Counted from the stretch's first letter, positions 52,186-61,369 are shown. The stretch: DNA of 64,000 bases from JAFDXJ01 sp039811225 (GCA_039811225.1 JBDHYG010000001.1:383047-447046), one strand, 5' to 3'. Numbers and translations: made by a program. The notes: generated by a model not told the origin, from the sequence alone.

Positions 52186-53883
52186 ATGAAACCCTTTCTC
52201 ATCATCTTCAGCTCTATCGTTTTATTAAACACCGGAGATAGTTCCCTTGGTTGCCAAAACACTTCCACTGACAAAGCCCCGGAAAATATAACCAAAGAGC
52301 AATCAGTAAGTCAACAGGACACATTAATTGTTTCCCAGTTGCAAGCTACCGGTAAGACGGTAACCCCGGAAATGTTTGGCGCAATTGCCGATGGCAAATC
52401 GCATAAACTCTCAGAAAAGTACAGTACGTTAGAAGCCGCACAGAAAGATTACCCGGGTGTAAAAGATTTAAATATAACCATAGATGGAGCAGCCTTTCAA
52501 AAAGCTGTAGATATGGCTTCCCTGGATAATGGTGAAGTCCTTGCAGAAAAAACGTATGTTGTGAATTCACCCATTGTAATGAAAGATAATGTCATTGTAG
52601 ATGGTAATCATAAAGGCGTCTTTATTAATGACCGTTCCCGGGGAAAAATGATGAACTGGGCATTTCTTTTTGGCGACCATGCCCCGTATGGCTTCAATAA
52701 AGAAGGAAATAATGGTGCCGGGTATGATTATTATGATGTGAAAGAATCGATGAAAATTGGCCAGAATTATTTAACACTGGCCAATTCATCTGATGCAGGT
52801 TTATTCAAACTAAATCAGATAGTCATGGTCGTTTCTTCATATAAAAGAAAACAAAACATTTTAAAAGTGATGTTACCCTACCATATTACTATGTGTAAAA
52901 TTGTAAAAATGGAAGGCAGAAAAATTTTCTTTGAATATCCTTTTGATGAAAATGTGGATTCCGTACAAATATGTGCCAATGGCAATTATGATAGTCATAC
53001 CGGAATAAATTTTGGGGGAGTTCAAAATGTGACCCTTCGGAACATGACTATTGATGCTGCACAAATCTCCGGTAGTGAATATGCCTATAAATGTCACATT
53101 GATAATATTCGACTTATCAATGGTGTTCGCCTGGTCGGGATGAATGCAATGGCGTATTCCACCTTTACTAATATCACCGGTGATTTTTCCTGGCGGTGTA
53201 TGGAAATAAAGACCGGTACACATAACCTGCTTGTGCGCAATATTCATGGTACATATAAACCAATCCCTGATTTTCCACAAGCTGTGGATGCGATTTCTAT
53301 TGGCCAGTATAACAGAAATGTCATCGTTGACAGCTTTAATATTGATTTTGGTGATGGGGTGCCAAAAATTTCCACCATCAATCTCCGTTCCCGTAAAGCA
53401 ACTATTTCCAATGGGACCATAACGTGTAAGAACTTACCAAATGCTTTTGTTAAATTCAATAATGAACATTATATCGCCGATCCATTATTTGGTTGTTATG
53501 GAAATACCATAAAAAACGTAAAGTTTTACGGGGGGGCAAATATGAAAGTATTGCTTGAAATGGGAGATGGAGAGGGGGTCAACAAAGGTAAACCAAAAGA
53601 TAATTGGGTTACACAGAAGAAAATGAAAAATAAAGCGAATCGTTCCAATGACGATGAAGAAGATATGGAACAGCTGATGGATGCTCCTCAAACAGAAGAT
53701 GTCCCTCCTCAAGGGAACACAATTGAAAACTGTACTTTTGATGGTGGTTCAATTAATTCCTTTGTAAAATTAAATAGTGGCAGTAATAACAGTATCCGGA
53801 ATTGCATTTTTACACATGGTAGAATTAAAACATCGCCCAAATTTAATTCATCAAATATTCTAAGCAATAATCAATTCAGGTAA
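52186..53883 (+). CDS. Right-handed beta-helix (pectate-lyase-like) lipoprotein in the EPS cluster
   Basis: A 565-residue exported protein with a probable lipoprotein signal (SSLGC, Cys23). After a short linker a Pectate_lyase_3-type parallel beta-helix begins (TPEMFGAIADGK, AAFQKAVDMA, VIVDGNHKGVFIND). Repeating coils include NVTLRNMTIDAAQISGS, HNLLVRNIHGTY and NTIENCTFDGGS. An acidic insertion lies at about 480-505 (NDDEEDMEQLMDAP). Such proteins in EPS clusters may be lyases, hydrolases or epimerases trimming the polymer, or surface anchors. No catalytic residues can be assigned by eye. It lies 89 bases after the polymerase and starts the sulfotransferase stretch. Confidence 0.75.
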   Translation: MKPFLIIFSSIVLLNTGDSSLGCQNTSTDKAPENITKEQSVSQQDTLIVSQLQATGKTVTPEMFGAIADGKSHKLSEKYSTLEAAQKDYPGVKDLNITIDGAAFQKAVDMASLDNGEVLAEKTYVVNSPIVMKDNVIVDGNHKGVFINDRSRGKMMNWAFLFGDHAPYGFNKEGNNGAGYDYYDVKESMKIGQNYLTLANSSDAGLFKLNQIVMVVSSYKRKQNILKVMLPYHITMCKIVKMEGRKIFFEYPFDENVDSVQICANGNYDSHTGINFGGVQNVTLRNMTIDAAQISGSEYAYKCHIDNIRLINGVRLVGMNAMAYSTFTNITGDFSWRCMEIKTGTHNLLVRNIHGTYKPIPDFPQAVDAISIGQYNRNVIVDSFNIDFGDGVPKISTINLRSRKATISNGTITCKNLPNAFVKFNNEHYIADPLFGCYGNTIKNVKFYGGANMKVLLEMGDGEGVNKGKPKDNWVTQKKMKNKANRSNDDEEDMEQLMDAPQTEDVPPQGNTIENCTFDGGSINSFVKLNSGSNNSIRNCIFTHGRIKTSPKFNSSNILSNNQFR

Positions 53884-53919
53884 ATTCCACCTGAGGCAGA
53901 TTAAATTTTTTTTTGATCC

Positions 53920-54693
53920 ATGTTTATTCAAAACAAGCTTCTTTACCTGGAATTACACAAGACCGGTTGTTCACATGTATTGAAAGTATTGACAACAATT
54001 CCAAATTTTAACGGGAAGATCATTGGTAAGCATAATGCCATCTATGATGTTCCTCAGGAACAGTTGGGTGATATAAATACTAAATTAAAAGTAGGTAATA
54101 TTCGAAACCCCTGGGATTGGTATGTTTCTTTATGGGCATTTGGCTGTATGAAAAAAGGTGGGATGTATGAACAACTGACCAATAAACGATGGATCAATAA
54201 ATTAAAGAATCCAAAAAAATTATTTCGTTCATCGGCTGAATGGATAGCTGTATATGCTAATTCAGAAAAACCGGCTTTATTCAGAGAATGGTTGAAAATG
54301 GTATTGCAATCACATCGACATGACCTGCATGAATACAAGCGAATCAATGAACAGGCGCCAATTGGCCTGTTGACCTCACGGTATATCAATTTATACACTT
54401 CTGATATTCAAAAAAATGGTAAGCAATTACAAACTTCCAGTGATATTGTCTCTTATGATCAGGCAAATAATTTTATAGATATATTTTTACATAACGAAAC
54501 ACTGGATCAGGACATCATATCCTTATTGATTAAGCTGGGAATTGATGAGAATATAATACATCAATTGATACAAGCTCCAAAGACTAATACCTCCAAACGA
54601 ACAGCTTACCAGGACTATTATGATGAAGAAACTAAAGCATTAGTAAACAGAATGGACAGATTCATTATAGAAAAACATCATTATACATTTTAA
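53920..54693 (+). CDS. Sulfotransferase-like protein 1
   Basis: A 257-residue cytosolic protein of the PAPS-dependent sulfotransferase superfamily, predicted to place sulfate on a sugar of the EPS or its lipid-linked precursor. The 5'-phosphosulfate loop is LHKTGCSHV (Lys14-Thr15-Gly16, then Cys and Ser), and the 3'-phosphate motif is VGNIRNPWDWYVSLW (Arg62, Ser70). It is the first of six such genes in this cluster and differs clearly from the others. Its loop has Cys-Ser rather than the usual Thr-Thr or Ser-Thr. It lies 36 bases after the beta-helix gene and 27 before the second sulfotransferase. Confidence 0.75.
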   Translation: MFIQNKLLYLELHKTGCSHVLKVLTTIPNFNGKIIGKHNAIYDVPQEQLGDINTKLKVGNIRNPWDWYVSLWAFGCMKKGGMYEQLTNKRWINKLKNPKKLFRSSAEWIAVYANSEKPALFREWLKMVLQSHRHDLHEYKRINEQAPIGLLTSRYINLYTSDIQKNGKQLQTSSDIVSYDQANNFIDIFLHNETLDQDIISLLIKLGIDENIIHQLIQAPKTNTSKRTAYQDYYDEETKALVNRMDRFIIEKHHYTF

Positions 54694-54720
54694 AGTGGTA
54701 ACACATATCGGGCGATTTCT

Positions 54721-55623
54721 ATGAAAGACAAAATTTCCTTAATGATCATTGGCGCACAGAAAGCAGGTACAACCTCCTTAAATAATTATTTGTCTCAACA
54801 TCCGAAAATTTATACGCACACTACTTTAGAATTTAGTTTGTTCAACCGGGATCATTATGCAAAAGGATTTGATTATTATTTTAATAATACGGTAACGGAT
54901 AAACGGAAAAATGATCCACATTGTTATTTTCTTGGGAAAAGTGTCGGCCTTATGTATAAGCCGGAACTCTTACAAAAATTAAAAGATGAAAATCCAAATG
55001 TCAAAATTATCCTCGTATTACGTAACCCGGTAGAGCGTGCTTTTTCTGCTTTCCTGTTTTGTGAAAAAGAAGGAATAGAACCCTACAAAAATTTTGAAGA
55101 CGCCATTTTTATAAATGATATATCCAGGTTTAAAGGTGAAAAACCTTTCGAACAAGCCTGTGATTATATAGGTCGAAGCAGTTACCTGCAACATATCAAG
55201 CAGGTACTGGATATTTTTCCACGGAAAAATGTACATTTTTTTCTTTTTGAAAAGATGATAAAAGAAATGAATGATACATTAAATGATATGGCTGGGATTC
55301 TTCATTTACCCAGGTATGCATTTGACACGTCCATTCAATACAACCAGGGAAAACTTACCCGATCAAAGAATGTAGCCAAACTTTTTACTCCTGGTAAAAA
55401 ATCATTTATTAAAGACTGGCTTCCCGTCAAACAACGTACCCGGCTAAAACAATTTTTAAAAAACCTGAATACCAAAGAAAAATCCGGAACAAAGGCTATT
55501 ATGAAACCGGAAACCCGGCAATACCTGGAAGGAATATTTAAAAATGAGATAGCGGAATTAATAAAGATTACACAGTTACCTTTATTGGAATATTGGAAAG
55601 AATTTACAATGGAAGTGGAGTAA
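54721..55623 (+). CDS. Sulfotransferase 2 (NDST-like)
   Basis: A 300-residue sulfotransferase with the most canonical motifs in the cluster. The phosphosulfate-binding loop is GAQKAGTTSL (residues 11-20) and the 3'-phosphate motif is LVLRNPVERAFSAF (Arg101, Ser109), as in heparan-sulfate N-deacetylase/N-sulfotransferase-like enzymes. The C-terminal part has IGRSSYLQHIKQVLDIFP, another typical segment. It is cytosolic, with no signal peptide or membrane anchor. It would use PAPS to sulfate the polysaccharide; the acceptor position is unknown. It is followed 30 bases later by a glycosyltransferase gene. Confidence 0.88.
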   Translation: MKDKISLMIIGAQKAGTTSLNNYLSQHPKIYTHTTLEFSLFNRDHYAKGFDYYFNNTVTDKRKNDPHCYFLGKSVGLMYKPELLQKLKDENPNVKIILVLRNPVERAFSAFLFCEKEGIEPYKNFEDAIFINDISRFKGEKPFEQACDYIGRSSYLQHIKQVLDIFPRKNVHFFLFEKMIKEMNDTLNDMAGILHLPRYAFDTSIQYNQGKLTRSKNVAKLFTPGKKSFIKDWLPVKQRTRLKQFLKNLNTKEKSGTKAIMKPETRQYLEGIFKNEIAELIKITQLPLLEYWKEFTMEVE

Positions 55624-55653
55624 AACATTTTCTCAAAAAACTCAGTAACCTAT

Positions 55654-56796
55654 ATGACGATATATATAAATACTTTACCAGTAAATGAAAAAAGCAGCGG
55701 TATCCGAAAATTCCTGCTCGAATTATTATATGCATTTGCAGAGCGCCATACAGCCAATTTTTCATATTGTATCATCTGCTGTCCCAACAACAAAGCCCTT
55801 TTTAACGATTTTTCCCGCTACAAAAATTTTTCCTTTCTGGAAGTGGATACCAATAATTCAAGCCCCATCAGACGTATTTATTTTGAACAGTTTAAATTGA
55901 GTAAAATTCTCAATAAAAAAAAGGAAGGCATTCTACTGAATATTTGCAATATTGCCATGTTTTATTGCACCATGCCTCAGGTGATTATCATTCAAAAGCA
56001 AGTAGGTATAAAAAACCTGCGTAAGACATTACCCAAGAAATATAAATATATCAGCCTGATGCATATTGTATATTATGATATGCTGCTGGAAAGATCAATC
56101 CGATACTCTCAGAAAACAATCGCTATTTCAAATTACATGGTTGATTTCCTGAGTGATTATAAAGATAAAATTGAGGTGATTTATGAGGGTGTAAATTTAG
56201 AAACATTTAATCCGGAAACTTTAAAAAATGCTACCCCCATTTATGAATTTCCCTACATTTTCTCATTGAGTACATTATTTCCCCATAAAAATATGGATAA
56301 GCTTATCGAAGCTTTTGCCCTCTTCAAGAAGAAGAATGGAAAAGACTATAAATTAGTGATTGCCGGAAAGGACCCGGATGGTCAACAAACAGGAAAACTA
56401 AAAGCACTCGCTTCACAATTAAATGTGCAGGATGAAGTAGTTTTTACCGGTTGGCTACCTGACGAGAAGATTCCCGTTCTGTATAAAGATGCTTCACTTT
56501 TTGTATTTCTTTCAGGTATGGAATTTTTTGGTTTGCCCGTCTTGGAAGCTATGGCCAGTAAGATACCTGTCATTTCCTCTAATAAAATGAGCCTGCCGGA
56601 AGTGGTAAATGATGGAGGTATTCTGGTTGAGCCGGACGATATTATAGAAATTTCAAAACTTATGGACGAACTTTGCCATAATACCGAAAAACGAAATGCC
56701 TTAATAGAAAAAGGCCTGGCCAATACACAAATTTTTAAATGGTCCACAACAGCAGAAAAGTTCGAGAATGTATTTGAAAAAATTAATTTGAATTAG
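55654..56796 (+). CDS. GT4-family glycosyltransferase
   Basis: A 380-residue GT-B fold glycosyltransferase of family 4. The C-terminal nucleotide-sugar domain shows FPYIFSLSTLFPHKNMDKLI, LVIAGKDPDGQQ, VFTGWLPDEKIPVLYKDASLFV and the conserved EX7E-type region FFGLPVLEAMASKIPVISS. It acts on the cytosolic side of the membrane, adding a sugar to the lipid-linked repeat unit. It is embedded between sulfotransferases 2 and 3. Donor and linkage are unknown. The gene begins with ATG at 55654 after a 30-base gap. Confidence 0.92.
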   Translation: MTIYINTLPVNEKSSGIRKFLLELLYAFAERHTANFSYCIICCPNNKALFNDFSRYKNFSFLEVDTNNSSPIRRIYFEQFKLSKILNKKKEGILLNICNIAMFYCTMPQVIIIQKQVGIKNLRKTLPKKYKYISLMHIVYYDMLLERSIRYSQKTIAISNYMVDFLSDYKDKIEVIYEGVNLETFNPETLKNATPIYEFPYIFSLSTLFPHKNMDKLIEAFALFKKKNGKDYKLVIAGKDPDGQQTGKLKALASQLNVQDEVVFTGWLPDEKIPVLYKDASLFVFLSGMEFFGLPVLEAMASKIPVISSNKMSLPEVVNDGGILVEPDDIIEISKLMDELCHNTEKRNALIEKGLANTQIFKWSTTAEKFENVFEKINLN

Positions 56797-56814
56797 ATAT
56801 TAAAATTATTTTTT

Positions 56815-57540
56815 ATGGTTATTTCAGATAAACATAAATACTTGTTTATAGAATTATTTTTCACCGGATCTACCGCTATCAGTTATGAATTATGCCATTT
56901 ATATGATGGAAAAAAAATTATAAATAAACATTCCCGGTACCATGAGTTTTTAGAGATAGCTACAGAAGAACAGAAAAAGTATTTTGTCTTTTCCGGAATC
57001 CGGAATCCTATGGACACAATCGTGAGCTTCTATATGAAGTTTGTTACCAACCACCAGGGCCAGTATACTGACCCCAAATATTATAAGGAAAATGGCGGGC
57101 CGATCACAAAGAAAAATTTACGCTTGTATCATAAGATTAAAGACCTGAGTTTTGAAGAATATTTTATGCGCTTTCATAAACTACCGTATGACAACTGGAC
57201 GAATACAGCCCATAAAAAATTTGATTACCTTATTCGTTTTGAAGATATGCAAAATGGCTTTGATGAGGTCCTCGAAAAACTGCATATCCAAAAAGTACGG
57301 GATATACCTCAAAAAAATAAAACAGCCGATAAAAAAAGTTTCCTTGACTATTATACACCCGCTATACGCAAAAGGGCCATCTTCGTTTTTGGGCCATATA
57401 TGAAAAAGTGGGGCTACACATTCCCGCCGGAATGGAATGCCAAAGAACCCAGTCTCTGGTCCAGGTTTTTATTTTTCTCGGTCGGTATACTCAAGAAATA
57501 TTACTGGGGTCACACAAAAAGCAAATCCATCAATGATTAA
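56815..57540 (+). CDS. Sulfotransferase-like protein 3
   Basis: A 241-residue protein of the sulfotransferase superfamily. The phosphosulfate loop is FFTGSTAISYEL (Thr17-Gly18-Ser19-Thr20) and the 3'-phosphate motif is FSGIRNPMDTIVSFY (Arg63, Ser71). It has no signal peptide or membrane anchor. The loop lacks the usual lysine before the Gly-Ser-Thr, so activity is not assured. It lies 18 bases after the GT4 gene and 41 before sulfotransferase 4, consistent with one operon. Confidence 0.72.
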   Translation: MVISDKHKYLFIELFFTGSTAISYELCHLYDGKKIINKHSRYHEFLEIATEEQKKYFVFSGIRNPMDTIVSFYMKFVTNHQGQYTDPKYYKENGGPITKKNLRLYHKIKDLSFEEYFMRFHKLPYDNWTNTAHKKFDYLIRFEDMQNGFDEVLEKLHIQKVRDIPQKNKTADKKSFLDYYTPAIRKRAIFVFGPYMKKWGYTFPPEWNAKEPSLWSRFLFFSVGILKKYYWGHTKSKSIND

Positions 57541-57581
57541 ACATCTTTCTGCTTTCCACTTAAGACAAAATGCCCTAATGT

Positions 57582-58481
57582 ATGTTGCCTGATTTTTTAG
57601 TAGTAGGCCCCCCGAAATGCGCTTCTACTTCTTTGCATTTTTATTTGAATCAGCACCCGGCGATATTTATGTCACCGGAAAAGGAAATCAATTTCTTTAA
57701 TCGTCATTATGGCAAAGGCCTGTCCTTTTATGAGCACTATTTTACGAAAGCCAAAGCCGGCCAAAAAATAGGTGAAGCAACTCCGGAATATGCTTTCCTG
57801 CCCTTTGCAGCAGACAGAATAAAAGCAACCATCCCACAGGTTAAAATAATCTTCAGTTTCCGGCAACCTGCGGAACGTGCTTTTTCAGATTGGTTGATGT
57901 TTTGGGATGCCGGTGTTGAAGTAGCTGATTTCAAAACTGCCATAGATATCAATCTCCGGCAAATGGAACATTTTAACTATGAAGGAGAAAAAGGGGCAGC
58001 AATCTGGCTGGACCGGGTGAATCATGTGGGGCAAAGTGACAAATGGGTAAGAGCGTATATCCAGGGCGGGCAATATGGAGAAATGCTGAAAAAATATTTA
58101 TCACTTTTCCCTACCGAACAAGTTCATTATCTATTCCTGGATGATCTTAAAATGGATTTTGACAAGAGTATGCAATCGATATTTACATTTTTAGGTGTGG
58201 ATGGCCATTTTATTATTCCCGATAAAGAGGATAAAAATTTCTATTATGACCGAAAAGTGTACAAGAACCTGATCAAAATAATCGGTCTCCGGCCAGCCCG
58301 GCGCCTGGCTCATCTAATGCCGGATAAAATCAAGGATGTCTTTAAACAAAAAAAATACCAGGTGATAGCGAAACCCCAATTAAATGAAGAAGAAAAAAAA
58401 CGGTTAAATACCATCTTTAAACCGGATATTCAATTACTGGAAAGCCTGACTGGTCGCAACTTAAACCATTGGTATAATTAA
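57582..58481 (+). CDS. Sulfotransferase 4
   Basis: A 299-residue sulfotransferase-domain protein. The phosphosulfate loop is VGPPKCASTSLHF (Pro10-Pro11-Lys12...Ser15-Thr16-Ser17) and the 3'-phosphate motif is FSFRQPAERAFSDW (Arg94, Ser102). EKEINFFN and KIGEATPEYAFLP are also typical of the NDST-like group. It is cytosolic. The closest relative in the window is sulfotransferase 2, suggesting an old duplication, but the two differ throughout. Acceptor unknown. A lysine-rich C-terminal part may face membrane lipids. Confidence 0.87.
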   Translation: MLPDFLVVGPPKCASTSLHFYLNQHPAIFMSPEKEINFFNRHYGKGLSFYEHYFTKAKAGQKIGEATPEYAFLPFAADRIKATIPQVKIIFSFRQPAERAFSDWLMFWDAGVEVADFKTAIDINLRQMEHFNYEGEKGAAIWLDRVNHVGQSDKWVRAYIQGGQYGEMLKKYLSLFPTEQVHYLFLDDLKMDFDKSMQSIFTFLGVDGHFIIPDKEDKNFYYDRKVYKNLIKIIGLRPARRLAHLMPDKIKDVFKQKKYQVIAKPQLNEEEKKRLNTIFKPDIQLLESLTGRNLNHWYN

Positions 58482-58533
58482 TTTTAGTTTAATATTGCGC
58501 AGTTTTTTTCAAAAATTAAATAAACAATTATAA

Positions 58534-59421
58534 ATGCTCAACCAATTTCTTTTAAAGACTCAGAAAAAATTTGAGAATTTCGCTACCAGCAAAAACCCTA
58601 TTGCAAAGAATTTTTATTTATTCTGTATTACTGCTTTCCGGCCTTTATATTTTAGTAATGAATTCCTTTTAATGAATGGCCTAAAAAAAGATTCCTCATC
58701 TACCCAGCAAAGTGTGATCTTTTTCTCAGTGAATAAAAGTGCATCAACTTTTATCAAAAAAACAGTTGCTAATTTATTAGGGAAAGATAGTGTGGCTCAT
58801 ATCCGCCTGACTGCTTATTTAACCCCCACTAAGCAAGAAAAATATTACAATGACCCGTCTTTTATGAAAAAGGTCTTAAAAGAAAAAGGATTTTTTTTTG
58901 GTGCGTTCAAATCTTATTATCCCTTCCCTGACCTGGAAAGGTTTAAAGTACTTTTGGTCTTACGTGATCCAAGGGACGTGCTCAATTCCAGTTATTTCTC
59001 CACCTTATACAATCATCCGTTAACGGCAAAAGACATGATTAATAAAAGAAAAAAATTTGCCAACTATACCATTGATGAATATGTGCTGGAAATGGCTCCG
59101 GATTTAAAATCCAGATATCAAGCTTATTGCGAAAAATTACTGACAAATAAAAATGTTTTGTTCCTGAAGTATGAAGATATGGTTACTGATTTTAAATCTT
59201 GGTTGGAAAAATTAGCTAGTTACTTGCAATTACCAAATCCGGGAAAAAAAATAGATGAACTGGTGGCTGCATCAAAATTTAAAGTAGAAAAAGAAAATAA
59301 AAACTCATTTATTAGGAATATAACACCTGGTGACCATAAAAATAAATTGAAGCCTGAAACAATCGAAAAGCTGAATGCTATCTTTAAGGAAGAACTTATT
59401 ACATTAGGTTATTCCATTTGA
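58534..59421 (+). CDS. Sulfotransferase-like protein 5
   Basis: A 295-residue protein with an extra N-terminal segment of about 58 residues before the sulfotransferase domain. The phosphosulfate loop is FFSVNKSASTFIKK (Lys68-Ser69-Ala70-Ser71-Thr72) and the 3'-phosphate motif is LVLRDPRDVLNSSYF (Arg144, Ser152/153). The C-terminal FIRNITPGDHKNKL resembles the PAPS-binding RKGxxGDWKxxF motif of cytosolic sulfotransferases. Its stop codon TGA is in the same frame as the next sulfotransferase, which begins 81 bases later. Acceptor unknown. Confidence 0.82.
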   Translation: MLNQFLLKTQKKFENFATSKNPIAKNFYLFCITAFRPLYFSNEFLLMNGLKKDSSSTQQSVIFFSVNKSASTFIKKTVANLLGKDSVAHIRLTAYLTPTKQEKYYNDPSFMKKVLKEKGFFFGAFKSYYPFPDLERFKVLLVLRDPRDVLNSSYFSTLYNHPLTAKDMINKRKKFANYTIDEYVLEMAPDLKSRYQAYCEKLLTNKNVLFLKYEDMVTDFKSWLEKLASYLQLPNPGKKIDELVAASKFKVEKENKNSFIRNITPGDHKNKLKPETIEKLNAIFKEELITLGYSI

Positions 59422-59502
59422 GCAAACAAATTTTCAATACTTAAGGCAACAAACTTTCGTAACCGGCTAAATATAGAAGTAAGTCTAAAAATTTTACAGC
59501 TT

Positions 59503-60345
59503 TTGACACCCATCTTAATCATAGGTATGGCCCGTTCAGGGACAACACTGGTAAGCCATATTTTAGGCAGCTTACCTGGTATCCATATTGAAGTGGAACC
59601 CCATGCGCTCTGGAAATCGGGCAATTTCAAGTATTTTAATGATGAAGAGTTTGATGCTACGGAAAAAATAATTCAAAACATTCGAAGTAAACTACTGAAA
59701 CGGGCCGGTGATAAAATTTTAATAGAAAAATCACCCAATAACACCTTACACCCGCAATTGGTTCATGCCGCCTTCCCCGAAGCACGTATTGTATATATTG
59801 AACGTGACCCGGCTCGCTGCATCAATTCCAATTATAAAAGATCATTGACACAGGATTCCTTCCGGCTTTCCATAATTCTTAAAAAATATTTTGTCTATAC
59901 AGGCTCAAAAGACCTGGATGGTGCTATCAGCAGTTTTAAATTGTATGACCAGCTCTCCTCTTCTGATTGGCTGGATTTTATCAAATACTCCAAACACATG
60001 TTTGCCCTGCGGCGAAAAAACTTATTACCATTTGGACCTAAACTCAAGGACTTTGAAAAAATTGTAAAGGAAAATGGTCTGCTGGCCTACCATGCCGAAG
60101 TATATAAAAAAACAGAGCAATATAAAGGCATCTACAAAAACTTGTACGGGCGTAAAATGGAGCTATTTTCTCTGGAAAAAATAATGGAAGGCCCAGAAGA
60201 AGTAAAGCGAATGGTGGATTTTACAGAAATCCCTTACAATCAGGATCTTATAACGGAAATACGGAAAACTTTCGATAAAGAAAGAGTAGAAAAATCGAAA
60301 AGTAAAAGTGGACGTGAGAAAGAAATTGAAAAATTAATCCAATAA
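59503..60345 (+). CDS. Sulfotransferase 6 (probable TTG start)
   Basis: A 280-residue sulfotransferase. The phosphosulfate loop is GMARSGTTLVSHIL (Arg11-Ser12-Gly13-Thr14-Thr15) and the 3'-phosphate motif is YIERDPARCINSNY (Arg101, Ser109). The first ATG (59527) falls inside the conserved strand-loop, so the natural start is probably the TTG at 59503 (TPILIIGMARSGTT). The frame is open upstream to the TGA of the previous gene but has no other ATG, GTG or TTG. It is the last of the six sulfotransferases, and the next gene starts 85 bases on. Confidence 0.85.
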   Translation: MTPILIIGMARSGTTLVSHILGSLPGIHIEVEPHALWKSGNFKYFNDEEFDATEKIIQNIRSKLLKRAGDKILIEKSPNNTLHPQLVHAAFPEARIVYIERDPARCINSNYKRSLTQDSFRLSIILKKYFVYTGSKDLDGAISSFKLYDQLSSSDWLDFIKYSKHMFALRRKNLLPFGPKLKDFEKIVKENGLLAYHAEVYKKTEQYKGIYKNLYGRKMELFSLEKIMEGPEEVKRMVDFTEIPYNQDLITEIRKTFDKERVEKSKSKSGREKEIEKLIQ

Positions 60346-60430
60346 AATTGTAATAAATGAAAAAAAAGTGCATTTTTACGTTGGGATATCATTTTAAATT
60401 AATCTATTTTAAAAATGATAACTAATATAT

Positions 60431-61204
60431 ATGAAAAACCAGGAAAGGATTAAGATCCTTGGAATAGATTTCTTTAATGGCAATGAACAAGAAGTTGTTG
60501 AATGCCTTGTACATAATGGCGGCCTGCTGGTAGTACCTGCCGGTCCTGCACTTGTCAATATTCGGGAAGATGCCGAATATTATCGTTCTTTACGCGAAGC
60601 TGATGTGATTATTCCGGACAGCGGTTATATGTCGCTGTTATGGAACATTACGCACAAAACAAAAATCAATCGATTATCAGGTTTAGAATTTATACAGGCA
60701 TTTGTAAAAGATAAGAACGTATTAGCTACGGATAAAATCATTTTGGTGGATCCAAATGAAAATGAATCTGCAAAAAATAAAGCGTTATTAATTCAAAAAG
60801 GTTTTAAGGAAACTGCCATTCATTCATACCTGGCACCTATGTATGGCAAACAACAGGTAGAAGATCCGACATTACTGGCAATAGTGGAACAACAAAAACC
60901 AAAATTTGTTTTAATTAATATTGGAGGTGGTACACAGGAAAAATTAGGTTTATATTTAAAAGAAAACCTTTCATTTAAACCAGCTATTATCTGCACGGGA
61001 GCTGCTATTGCTTTTTTAACCGGTGCGCAGGCTAATATTCCCACTTGGGGAGTAAAAGCTTACCTGGGTTGGTTTTTCAGGTGCCTGCACCAGCCTAAAA
61101 TCTTTATCCCGCGATACCTCAAGGCATTTCCATTAGCTGCCCTGATGTTCAAATACGGCGAAAAGAACCCTTGCAAAACGACCATTTCAACTGTATCAAT
61201 TTAA
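60431..61204 (+). CDS. WecG/TagA/CpsF-family glycosyltransferase
   Basis: A 257-residue glycosyltransferase of family GT26, which adds the second sugar to undecaprenyl-linked precursors of capsule, teichoic acid or enterobacterial common antigen. The pattern is ILGIDFFNGNEQEVVECL, then VPAGPALVNIREDAEYY, the acidic ADVIIPDSGYMSLLW, RLSGLEFIQAFV, FVLINIGGGTQEK and CTGAAIAFLTGAQ. It has no signal or membrane segment and probably docks on the cytosolic membrane face. It follows the sulfotransferase block. The initiating phospho-sugar transferase is not in the window. Confidence 0.9.
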   Translation: MKNQERIKILGIDFFNGNEQEVVECLVHNGGLLVVPAGPALVNIREDAEYYRSLREADVIIPDSGYMSLLWNITHKTKINRLSGLEFIQAFVKDKNVLATDKIILVDPNENESAKNKALLIQKGFKETAIHSYLAPMYGKQQVEDPTLLAIVEQQKPKFVLINIGGGTQEKLGLYLKENLSFKPAIICTGAAIAFLTGAQANIPTWGVKAYLGWFFRCLHQPKIFIPRYLKAFPLAALMFKYGEKNPCKTTISTVSI

Positions 61205-61250
61205 CAATTTCTCATAATAAAAATTTCAATGTTTAATCCGGTCCATCACC

Positions 61251-61258
61251 TAATTTTG
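61251..61258 (+). promoter_or_regulatory. Candidate promoter -7 element upstream of the GME gene
   Basis: TAATTTTG fits TAnnTTTG in the 165-base gap before the epimerase gene, the largest gap within the EPS cluster. It would leave a leader of about 105 bases. No correctly spaced TTTG lies upstream. Confidence 0.3.
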
Positions 61259-61369
61259 GCCACTTTAAAAAATTAGAGTAATTCAACATTCAATGGAATA
61301 CACCGGTATCATTTTATTCAGACACAAAATAGTTGGTGAATTTCAACTTACCTAAAAAACAAAAAAATC

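Noticed and set aside
58534..60345. One fused two-domain sulfotransferase interrupted by a nonsense mutation
   Set aside because: Each half is a complete sulfotransferase with its own motifs, and the linker between them is poor and not protein-like; two genes are simpler.
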